A stretch of 64,000 nt of DNA, from NCBI GenBank assembly GCA_000469685.2, contig LS997564.1, forward strand, positions 33,090,296 through 33,154,295, in the 5' to 3' direction. The notes beneath the pieces were generated by a model. It did not search any database, had not been told where the DNA came from, and saw nothing but the letters and a program-made list of their open reading frames with translations. The stretch comes from Haemonchus contortus (taxonomy: Eukaryota; Nematoda; Chromadorea; Rhabditida; Trichostrongylidae). The translations under genes were made by a program, and so were the position numbers. Below are positions 51,201 to 59,157 of the stretch, piece by piece; position 1 is the stretch's first letter; each line of letters begins with the position of its first letter.

Positions 51201-54192
51201 CGAAGAAGAAGTGGCTCAACTCACTAGTGGGTAAGAACTGGACGTTTATAGGCTCCCCTTCCGGTGCTCCTTCCCTACCGGGGCCCAGTTCAAAAAACTA
51301 TACTTTTCTGCTAAGAAATTTCCTAAGCACCATTGTGGGCTGACGAAGTCTCTGCGCTCTAGCGCTCAATAATGGAAAATAGCCCCTCTCCCAACTCGCT
51401 CCCCGAACTATTTACATTTCATCGAGAAGCCTTTTCGTTTCTAATCCTTGTATATAAACCGGATACTCTCGATGCAGTGTGAGTGAAAGTGGACGCTGTC
51501 AATATAAAATAAAAAAGGCACCTCGGCAGTGACTCCGCATTTGGCAATTCTTTCAAATGTAGGTTGCAGCTTCCGAGACAAAAAATAGTGTGCATAACCG
51601 TCGAGTGAAATTACTATGAGTGGGGGATGTGGCTTCAGAAGGCTGTAACGTACACTAGTATAAAGAAAGTCCAAACAAAAATCAAACAATTCAGATTCAT
51701 GTGAACGCTAAGGCAGAATCGATATGACGCGTCTCTCAAAATTTGCTCTTGATGGTTGCACATCCTTTTCTTCCACTGTTAGAGCACAAACTATCAGAAA
51801 CTCTCAAGATGTGACAACTCTTCCTTTGTACTCTCACTCATATGTGATAAATATGATATATAACATACATGTATATCATATTTATCACATACGAGCATGT
51901 ATTGCGTTGTCATGTATTTGTATATTGCATTTTTGTACTAGTATTTGATCTGCATCCTTTTTACTATGTCTTCGAAGCGTAATCCTTGATATGAAGAATG
52001 AATTTACGGAATAGCGACGTTATTCATTAGACCCGGTGCTTCGAGGAAAACGCCATCTTACCCAATTACCACTGTGGGAAGCGAGGGACGGGAAGGGAGG
52101 TATATTAGTGCGGGCAGCGTCTTTGTGAACGTGTCTTGGTTCTGAGATGGTTTCAAAAAGCCCTCAGCAGCCACAAACACTACGAGGATAGCTTTGAGCT
52201 ACCAAAACACCAGCGCTCCTCTCCTTCCCGTCGGAGCCCATAATCCCATCGAGGTTATGTGCGTCGGAGTGCACCGGAGCCGCTCTTCTTCCGGACTTTC
52301 GGTGGATTCGAATAAAGTTCCAAAGACGGTTGAAATCGTTCTGTATTCAGTTGGTGCCAGAAATACCGGAGTGATTTCGCAATTATTGATTTGTATTCGA
52401 GAGAAAAGATTCAAAAGGGATGTCAGCTGCTAGGTATAGTCTGCCTCAATCTGCGGGGTCGAGATCCAACCACGCCACGTTGGACTCCTTCGACAAGCCT
52501 CAACCAGACACTGTGGAAATGAAGCATATAATACAATTGAGGGCTTGCACTCGAGCGATAATCTAGAAACCTCCCGAAAGTGTCGAGTTGCACTTGTTGT
52601 TTGTTGTTATGTTGTTTGTGTTGTTTGTACTGACGTTTATATTTATATTGTGATGGGCCAAGCGTAGCGAAAAGCTAAATAATCTGTAAAGTAAAAAAAC
52701 ATACTTGCGATGCTCCGTTATACATACAATTTCAATCGATTGATAGGTTAATTATCAACGTGCTTTTAACGAGCTACATTTTCGAAAACCCTCGAGTATA
52801 TTTCGAAGGGAAATGTAAAAGGAGGCCAGCAAACAATTCATTCCTAACCTAGTGGTTGGAATAAAGCAGCGCCTCCACGTTGTTTCAAGACTTTGGGATC
52901 TACAAGGCAGCATGATAATGGTATCACCGATGTTGACGCAAGAAGCTGCACAACTCCATCCAAAAATCACCAACAGGTTTGAAAAAGGAATGTGAGGACA
53001 AAATTCCAGGATAAATATCACAGGGCTTGAAACAACAGCTTGCTTGAATGCAAAACAGTTGGACTTCGCAGCTTGCGATCGTTTTAGAGAAACTTCATCG
53101 TATTTGGAGCAGTAACAAATTACGAACAGCTCGGCGAAATGTCAGTTTGCATCCGATTCTTTCTGAGCTTCGATATCAGCCCCCTAATGACTACATTCCT
53201 GTAGCTAGGGCAGCACTTCACCCCTAACTTCGGTGTGTAGAACTTTACGTGCTATTAGGTTGAAAGGTGAGTCCTGCGACACTCTGAAAATGGATCTTTG
53301 GAAAGAGTCGCAATTCTTCCTGAATATTTTCACGCCCCTGATTGCGATAGAATGTACCCGAAAGATTTCCAAAGTGGACACGAAAGAGATTTGTAAAGAC
53401 TGTATGGGCTCCATGACTCCGTGAAGAGTACTGAACTCCGTAGTGGATAGAGCTATCATTCGACCTGTTGTCTATAACGAGTTCCTGCAGGGAAACTCGT
53501 TATAGGCACGCTGCCTTCAAAAAAGGTTTTTTCATAATTCGACTATGTCCAGATGGTACAAGCACTTTGCTTCCAAAAAATTTCATTCGAAGTCAGGCAA
53601 CGTACTCATTCATCATCAGAATGGGATGGTCTATCGGGAGCTGCTCGACAATGGCACTTCGGTGTCGGCCACAGTCCATGCTCGTCAGCTGCCGAAAGTG
53701 GCTCATGTAATGCGAGAACTACGCCACAGAAGACTGGAATTCCTTCTATTCCTCGAGAAACCACGCCCCCAAAAGTAGTTGGTAATCGTCAATTCGAAAA
53801 TGAAAACGATAGACTTCCTAGTCACAACCATCGGAATTATGGAATCGAATGGCCGAGAAGCTGCTCAAAAGAAATTCTCAACAAGTGACCGCTTCAGCGT
53901 TCGTACTTACCAATTAGTGTAGTGCGATGAAAAATATTTTCTCGAAAAGGATCATCTGGAACAAGTTCTAGAATCAAAACTCAGCAAACTTACTTTGGCT
54001 TATCACACATTCGAGGACATCTATCAAAGAAACTAGTACGAGTAGTTTTGGAATGAGAGAACGCATAAAGGATAATGATCAGTACAGCAAGGGCGATAAT
54101 AACCAATATCACTGGAAAAATGTACGCATTATTTGTCTGATTGCGCGGACCTATCTTCGGTGTAAATGTACTTTCAGATATTGTATACACTC
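39184..54192 (-). CDS. ectonucleotide pyrophosphatase/phosphodiesterase (ENPP family)
   Basis: Exons found in order: 53994-54192, 51522-51642, 48376-48460, 48159-48247, 47108-47186, 46865-46932, 46680-46781, 43146-43254, 41812-41916, 41584-41748, about 39510-39646 and 39184-39286. The first ten joins agree in phase. The first exon has a membrane anchor (IFPVILVIIALAVLIIILYA) and a Cys pair. The zinc and nucleophile sites follow family order: PPLIVISLDGY (Asp), PSSTFPNHYTTVTGLYPGHH (Thr nucleophile), YSDEPDHTGH (Asp and His), LVIVSDHGMS (Asp and His), then PTMPIRFHYPKR, WDHHGTHGQD (His) and LLGIP near the end. All expected ligands are present. Family members hydrolyse nucleotide and phosphodiester substrates outside the cell. 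Oddities: a one-base shift in exon 41584-41748, and an unresolved join between the last two exons. The introns are packed with mobile elements. Confidence 0.85.
40525..40650 (-). pseudogene. mariner-type transposase fragment
   Basis: Minus-strand reading contains GSVIFLHYNVQSHVAKDHAV, matching the mariner block with the second catalytic Asp (usually LLxDNARPH), here with Asp replaced by Tyr/Asn. Downstream it decays. It lies in an ENPP intron close to the 40708-40796 hairpin. Confidence 0.55.
40708..40796. repeat. 38-bp near-perfect hairpin
   Basis: Arms at 40708-40745 and 40759-40796 pair with one mismatch around a 13-base loop (CCTGTGGTACAGC). The arm begins AAGGTTTTGTTGCCCTGC. It lies in an ENPP intron next to the mariner fragment. 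Confidence 0.9.
42260..42545 (+). repeat. tRNA-derived SINE
   Basis: Box B GGTTCGAATCC is intact at 42308-42318 and a decayed box A (GGTATAATTCCATGG) sits about 35 bases upstream. Body and tail match the other copies (GCCAACCAAG, CTCGTCTGGGAGGATAAAAG, ACTTTATCCTTTTATCC). It lies in the ENPP intron between exons 41812-41916 and 43146-43254. Confidence 0.8.
43552..45324 (-). mobile_element. non-autonomous Helitron-like element with minisatellite body
   Basis: On the minus strand it starts TCCTACTTTATATAATTCGC at 45324, preceded by A. A CA/TG microsatellite (45217-45300) follows, then about four or five tandem units of about 145 bp (44500-45215; the word CGCGCACGCC recurs at about 44652, 44796, 44942 and 45088). 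It ends with a hairpin GCCTGGCGTTAGCCGGGC (43563-43580), then CTGG followed by T at 43552. 5' TC, 3' hairpin, a CTRR end and an A/T target are Helitron hallmarks. A second perfect GC palindrome lies at 43602-43618. The protein-like open frames inside are by-products of the tandem repeat. Confidence 0.65.
45335..46506 (-). mobile_element. Penelope-like retroelement fragment with GIY-YIG domain
   Basis: Read on the minus strand, coding pieces with stops and shifts run from about 46600 to 45840. The end of a reverse transcriptase region (KLPLCLPFISDKVSTEIQRS) is followed by VRNRLYDKRCITNDCTTCPC and a GIY-YIG endonuclease core (CQIECWACGSAYIGKTGRQL, then IRTDEHL). An RT linked to GIY-YIG through a Cys-rich linker is the Penelope-like layout. 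Inverted repeats of about 55 bp (45335-45388 and 46451-46506) flank it. A GTT/ATT microsatellite near 46083-46120 interrupts the coding part. The RT palm is missing, so it is a dead 5'-truncated or rearranged copy. Confidence 0.7.
45400..45437 (-). ncRNA. hammerhead-ribozyme-like motif in the Penelope-like element
   Basis: On the minus strand, GGCCT is followed by CTGAAGA, a stem-loop of about four pairs (GACG loop CGTC), GAAACGTT, then AGGCC, which pairs with the first GGCCT. This follows the order of a minimal hammerhead (stem I, CUGANGA, stem II, GAAA, short stem III) reported for Penelope-like elements. One extra C lies between CUGAAGA and stem II, so the core is not canonical and activity is doubtful. 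Confidence 0.3.
47333..47837 (-). mobile_element. MITE with Tc1/mariner-type ends
   Basis: TA-flanked ends CAGTAACGCTCAAAAGCC (47335) and its inverted partner ending GAGCGCTACTG (47835). It is an inverted-orientation copy of the element at 49529-50052. It lies in an ENPP intron and holds no coding capacity. Confidence 0.8.
48651..48690 (-). repeat. possible solo Helitron 3' end
   Basis: Read on the minus strand, CCGGCGTAAACCGGG is followed by AGACCCGACCGG and T. This resembles the hairpin plus CCGACTGG ending of the element at 43552. No body is attached. Confidence 0.3.
48905..50190 (+). repeat. long dispersed repeat, copy 1 (interrupted by a MITE)
   Basis: Closely matches 63318-64000 from GGGCTTTCAGAGCATTACGG onward, including CGCGGGTGTAGCGGCTCGG. 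This copy contains the insertion at 49529-50052. Its right part ends near GTCGCAGGACTTATGTGCC (50157-50175), the inverse of the mariner-like end at 63178. It may be a non-autonomous mariner derivative. Confidence 0.7.
49529..50052 (+). mobile_element. MITE inserted in the dispersed repeat
   Basis: Left end CAGTAGCGCTCAAAAGTC follows TA at 49527-49528. The right end GAGCGCTACTG is followed by TA at 50053-50054. The matching position in the second repeat copy (about 63940) lacks the element. 524 bp, no coding capacity. Confidence 0.85.
50600..51127. mobile_element. MITE of the AAAGGCA family with nested hairpin
   Basis: TIRs TTAAAGGCAGTGTTAAC (50600-50616) and its inverted partner (51112-51127). 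The inner word GGTCGGAAAACGGC is shared with the copies near 55588 and, diverged, 62627. It contains the perfect 23-bp inverted repeat at 50839-50899. Confidence 0.65.
50839..50899. repeat. perfect 23-bp inverted repeat
   Basis: Arms at 50839-50861 and 50877-50899 (core CAAATTGCCAGAGACGCAAT) are fully complementary around a 15-base loop. Further AAATTGCC and TGGCAA words follow to about 50930. Confidence 0.9.
51842..51890. repeat. perfect 19-bp AT-rich hairpin
   Basis: Arms at 51842-51860 (ATGTGATAAATATGATATA) and 51872-51890 are exact reverse complements with an 11-base loop. It sits about 200 bases upstream, in transcription order, of the ENPP exon with SLDGY. Confidence 0.9.
53250..53900 (+). 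mobile_element. mariner relic with one recognisable end
   Basis: An end-like TTAGGTTGAAAGGTGAGTCC at about 53257 resembles TTAGGTTGGCAAATAAGTCC at 63178. A transposase fragment follows at 53545-53778 in plus-strand frame: HHQNGMVYRELLDNGTSVSA, then ARQLPKVAHVMREL, the segment just before the second catalytic Asp in mariner proteins. The remainder is lost after a stop. It lies upstream of the ENPP exon 51522-51642. Confidence 0.65.
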
Positions 54193-54516
54193 CTTTTATT
54201 GATGTTGTAAAGCAAATTAAAGTTTGTCATTATGAATAAAAGGATGTAAAATGAGCTAAATGGTCAGAGCGAGTATTCAGCAAGAACAGAACGACGCTCC
54301 TCTTGCGTGGAGAATGTTCTGTATCGGGCATGTTTACCGTTGGTTACACTAACTAAGAATACATAACCTCGGTGCATCCATCAATCCACAACACAATATA
54401 GCTTTGTGTACGCTATTCGTATGATGGGTAATCCAAAGCAACCAAAATAATAGTTCTTGTAAGACTTTTGCTGAAACCTGTGACCAAGATAATGAATAAA
54501 CTCTTGCTCGACTTAC

Positions 54517-54690
54517 CTTCCGGCTTTTTCACCTTCGTCAGAGGTTGGAACGTCGAAGATAAGTACATTCCATCTACATACAACAAGTAAAGACCTCGAA
54601 AAGCAGCTCTCAGACCCAGTAGTTCTTGATAAGTATGATATTCACAAGCACTTGTAATGCGCTTGTGATTACCGTGTTTAGGACCGTTGG
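54517..54690 (-). CDS. probable exon upstream of the ENPP membrane-anchor exon
   Basis: Open frame ending at donor GTAAGTC (54516). It reads YQELLGLRAAFRGLYLLYVD, then MYLSSTFQPLTKVKKPEG, and its last base fits the split codon at the start of exon 53994-54192. The upstream border is unclear (an AG near 54623 is possible). If it belongs to the ENPP protein, that protein has an unusual extra N-terminal part. Confidence 0.5.
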
Positions 54691-55100
54691 TTCAAGGGAA
54701 CTGTCTTTCGAGGTTCTAGATGTTGTATGAGGATGGAAATCCATCAGCTTCGACTTTCCAGACTCTGACGAAGGCCAAAGAGCCGAAGCGTGAACCGAAT
54801 AAGAGTTTGTTCATTATCTTGGTCACAGGTTATATCAAAAGTTTCACGAGCACTTCCAAAGCCACATCAAGATTCGCTGAGAGTTAAACTTGGGTGCTTA
54901 TGAAAAGGGGATATTTCTCAGAAAATTATTGGGCACTTCAACTACGGTAAACGGCTAGGCCGACATAGGAGAATTGAGGTTCAGCTGATGAATGTCATGA
55001 GCCGACATCATCACGCCATGACGCTATGAAACAGGGATTAATGTTAGATACGAATGTTCGAAGAAAAAACACTCTAGCGTTGGTTTTCATGCTCACTCAC

Positions 55101-55208
55101 TTCATTTTCAATGACAATGAGCTGTAGAAAATTGCTGTCTGCTATATAAGTATCGAGTGAGTATCGCTCTGCACTGACAGATTCTACTGTTTCGAAAAAC
55201 TCTCGCAG
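55101..55208 (-). CDS. exon of unknown gene, acceptor next to a SINE tail
   Basis: A 36-codon exon (donor GTGAGTGAG, acceptor ATGCCGCAG) reading LREFFETVESVSAERYSLDT and ending QLIVIENE, phase 0 at both ends. The acceptor lies only about 20 bases beyond the SINE at 55230-55525. It may be a 5' exon of the ENPP gene or of a neighbour. Confidence 0.5.
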
Positions 55209-55229
55209 CTGCGGCATGATTTCAGCCGT

Positions 55230-55525
55230 ATTAAAGGATAAAGAATAAGTTCTTGGGGCGTTAGCAAAGACCGCCTCAGGAATGCGTCTATGCACCCGAC
55301 TTCCATTCAGAATCGTAGTGGCGCATTGTTGCGTATGTGGCCTATACAATGACTTGCGATGGCCAGCCGATGTACAAGTCAGTGCTTTTATCTTCCTAGA
55401 TGAGCCTGGTACCAAGTCATCGACCCCAGAGGGATCGAATGCTTGGTTGGCCTCGGCGAATATCAAGGGATTTGAACTCGTGGTCATGCATGTGTGAAGT
55501 GCGCCACTTGCCATTACACCACCCC
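55230..55525 (-). repeat. tRNA-derived SINE
   Basis: Box A GGTGGTGTAATGG and box B-like GAGTTCAAATCCC (complement of 55467-55479) are visible on the minus strand. The body matches the other copies and the tail ends TTCTTTATCCTTTAA. The long minus-strand open frame 55074-55568 is read-through of this SINE into the next exon. Confidence 0.8.
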
Positions 55526-55559
55526 CACCCTCTATATTCCATGGGATAAAGTCGAGGCA

Positions 55560-56003
55560 CCATCGCATACCATATCTGCCGCTATCAGGTCGGAAAACGG
55601 CATAGTTAAGGCGCTATAAAGGCTCAAAGATTGTCTCGTGTGTATCCTTGGACAAGTTTCGCTGGCACTGCACCTGCACGGATCACAGGGGAACCCATGT
55701 AAGGAGTTCAAACAATTTACCATGAGCTACAGCGCCGGTGAAAAGCAGTTCCCTACAATTCTGGCTTGATGTAGTCATCTTTTTGCGCAATTACAACAAC
55801 TGAAATCTCATCCGGATACTTTTCCCGTGTTATTTCCGTCATAGTAATTTCGTCCGACCTCCATGTTCCCTACTTTTGTGGAGCCCCATCTTCTCGGAAT
55901 CGACAGATTCTCTCGTGTCTCTCACTACCGATGAACTATTCCCAACCTATACCCCCAGTTTTCAAGCAAGGAGGAGTACCTCAAATTTTCGTAAACTGTG
56001 ACT
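55560..56003. repeat. truncated MITE of the AAAGGCA family
   Basis: Shares GGTCGGAAAACGGC (about 55588) and a GGTTCAAACAA-like block with 62547-63050, and ends with TCGTAAACTGTGACT at 55989-56003. The left end is missing, probably lost at the SINE. Confidence 0.5.
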
Positions 56004-56157
56004 CTGAGAAAATGAATAACATCGGAATTTCTAGTGATCAAAAATATGGCGCCAAGTGAGTTGAGAAGGAATTTGATCAACTTCTGGTATAAGAAGTGAG
56101 ATTTCTGAGTCGATCCGGTGATCCTACTGGTGGGATACATGTAAAAGATTAGCTCAC

Positions 56158-56224
56158 CTGCCAAGATTACGAAAACTATCAGCGATTTAGACTTCCCTTT
56201 CGAACTGGTGCTGCCGCTGGATTT
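56158..56224 (-). CDS. short exon: basic Ser-rich segment then hydrophobic start
   Basis: Acceptor CTTTACAG and donor GTGAGC. The exon reads KSSGSTSSKGKSKSLIVFVI, then LA, ending in phase 1. It looks like a cytoplasmic basic stretch entering a membrane span. It fits in composition with the Lys-rich exons at 62030-62456, but the linking phases to exon 55101-55208 do not agree, so an exon is missing. Confidence 0.5.
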
Positions 56225-56352
56225 CTGTAAAGTGAACGTTTTATAAAATGAACTTTGACGATATAAGAAGAAATTCGGTAAGTACAGTGGACTATTTGGA
56301 GCTGTTCAAAGTCAAAGGCAAGTGAAGAATGTTGGATGCTGTGCCCGTAGGA

Positions 56353-57644
56353 TCCTACTATATATAATTTGCTAACTGTATCTGTTTATTTGTCGGTGTG
56401 TTTGTGTGCGTGTCGGTGTGTGTGTCTGACCGGAAATTCATAACTTCTGTCCCCATGGACCTAGAGCTTTCAAACTTGATAGGAGTACGGGGGCACGATG
56501 AGAATTCTTATGGTAAGTGGCAGGACCGGGCTCCGCTCACAAAGAGCGAGGCGTGCACGATAAAATTTAAGGTCGCAAATTCATAGCTCCTGTCCCCGTG
56601 GACCGAGATTATTCAAACTTGGTAGGAGCACAGGCGACAGGATGGGAACACTGATGATATGTGATAGAGGTGATAACAATTGGAAGGAGCTGTTTAAAGC
56701 ACCTTAGAAGACGAGAGTCACAGGATCCGCTGTCTCCTTCGTATTAACGGTGGAGCATTGGTACTTTAATAAGTGATATGGATGAAGGGAGCGTAGATGT
56801 TCAGGGACAAAGAATGATAACAACTGTTAGAGATAATGAGCCATAGAAGGCAAGAGTCATTAGGCCTACAACGTTCGTCATGTTAACGGTGGAACACTTT
56901 AGTAGGTGGTGTAGGATACGAAGGGACAGAAGGTGATTGGTGACAAGGACTGATAACAAACGAGCAAGGACTGACAAAGAGCCTAGAAGGCTAGAGCGAG
57001 TAGGTTCGTTATCCCTTTCATGCCAGCAGTCATACCTTGGTATTCAAACATTGTTCTTTGATATTTTTCATTCAATAAGACAGGTAGATGCAGTGATAGG
57101 AACCGATCAACGGCAATTCTCTATAACGAGTTGAAAATTTGGTTTACTTTCCGCTGTTGGATTACGACCGCTATCCAGCAAGGTCTCAATGACACATCAT
57201 GGTTTCTTTTTGTTCCGATATCTTTTGTGACTAAACTCATCCGACCGCGAATGATCTTTCATTAGCACTTAGTGATAAATCCGTAGCGAAGAAAAGTTCG
57301 CTGATAACCAAATCTAATAGTGTGCGGCATTATCACTCGACAACATTTGAGAGTACCATTCAAGTCTTAAATTGTCAGTCAGCTAAGCCATCGGAACATG
57401 TTTTCGAGATGAATTTAATGTCTTGATTTGATTTGAGATGATGTCTTTTCTCTTCAAGAAAAGCCTATGTGATATGCTTCAACGACATAATCTGTTCGAA
57501 CTCTGTTTCAGTATCATACTCTAACTCAGCTAAACAGCGTTCTAACTTTGAAGAAGGGGAAAAATTCCTCCAATTCAACATTTCTCGGGTTAGGGTGTTT
57601 GACACAAGGAGGAGAGCCCGGCGTTAGCTGGGCGATCCGACTAG
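56353..57644 (+). mobile_element. non-autonomous Helitron-like element
   Basis: Starts TCCTACTATATATAATTTGC after an A, then a TG-rich microsatellite (56395-56425) and about two copies of the 145-bp unit (GACCGGAAATTCATAAC; AGGAGTACGGGGGCA). It ends with hairpin GCCCGGCGTTAGCTGGGC (57616-57633, 7-bp stem, 4-base loop), then CTAG at 57641-57644 followed by T. 1292 bp, no coding capacity seen. Confidence 0.7.
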
Positions 57645-59157
57645 TAAAATATATTGAGGTTGGATTTCGAACGTGCTCTGAACTATGTAGTGAAGGTAAG
57701 AATCGAAGGTAATTTCATTGTAATTAAAACTTCTTCGAACAAGAGCAATAGCATAATAGTGAATAGAGCATAGATATCATTATGGGATTTCTATTTCTAG
57801 GCTTATAGGCACAGTCTACGACAATTTTGGGGTATCTAGTCTCGAAGCGATAGCTTGGAATTTAGGTCCTTGAAAAATAAGTAAAGTCAGGAGTTAGACG
57901 AGAATGTGACGATAATATGAATTGCGTGGAAAGGTATTTGAGCTGATCAAATGTGTGTGCCACGCGTACAGCTGACTACAGCAAACTGCCTGCAACGTGT
58001 GCTTTCGGTGCGAATGGTGCAACCTCTATAGCCACTACAGCCATAAGTACCCGCCCGTCTTTGGATGTGTACGTCTGCCAGGCCGGTTCTAGGGCCTTTA
58101 TTACGCCCTCTTTAGGTCATTTCTCAACCCGGTGGCGTCCCTTATGCTACCCTTGGGAATCAGGTTCAGCCGAGGCAAAAATCTCAGAAATCATTGAACT
58201 ATCCTATGAGATCTAAAGACTTACGACCTCGGATGAGCTCGAAGTGGTTGACGCAGTCCCCTCCTAAAGTATGAATTTCAATTCAGTTGACATTCTAGAG
58301 CAATGGAACTGCTGCAGTTCAAATCTTTCAAGATCCCGCTACTCAAAAGAAATTATTTCACAGTTACTACAAGTTATTTCACAGGTTAACTTTTATGTTT
58401 TTTTGTTCCCAAGTGTGGGCGGATTTGAGTCAACTACAATCGCGACAGAACAGCTAATCACCATTTCTCGCTGAGATGCAATTGAATCGAAATGGTCGCT
58501 TCGCAGCGAGAGCGACGTCGCGCACGAAGGAATGAGGCAGAATGAAATTGAAGCAGCGCAGCGAGTAAAGAATACAGGAACAAAAGAAGTAACAGTAAAA
58601 TCATGGAAAAATAATATCAGCATATCGATCGAGCTGTATCAAGAATGCTACATCCGCAATAACGAGGTAACTAATCCGCGACTGCCGCGTGCAGCGAATT
58701 GATTACACATAAGCGATTCAACTGCCCGTCTCTCGCCATTTCTAACTAGCTATACCAACCAATGTAGAGCTAAACGGTTATTTTCTGGCTGAGAATCGAA
58801 TATGAATCAGATTGTTCAACAATCACTCTTCTGTATCTTCAGTATTATTGGGTATTTCTTACAAATAACAAAATTTCTGAATGGAAGCCCGGAAAAGTAA
58901 AAAGGTTGCAGCGAGAAAAGGATGGGGTGGAACCTTTTACGACATCTTTCCCCATCTGTTTAGAAAACTGTGGGCATGATTTGTTGTCAAAGTTTCGTGC
59001 AGATGCTTGGGATGGTCATCTTTCAACTTCTGCTAATGAATTGATTAACTGCAATGATGTTGAGCAGGAATTCTAACACCATAACACTGAGCGGATTCGG
59101 ATAGTTCTACTGTTAGGCTGCGAAAATTAGAAGATTGTCAGTTTTCCTTTCATGCTA
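57645..59157. other. no gene recognised; MITE pieces
   Basis: An end-like AGGCACAGTCTACGACA near 57808 and a reverse match to 12395-12482 at about 57950-58040 mark decayed MITE DNA. Another GC-rich end-like block (GCGACTGCCGCGTGC) lies at about 58677. No exons supported. Confidence 0.4.

Noticed and set aside
55074..55568. 164-codon minus-strand open frame
   Set aside because: Most of it is a SINE read through into the real exon 55101-55208.
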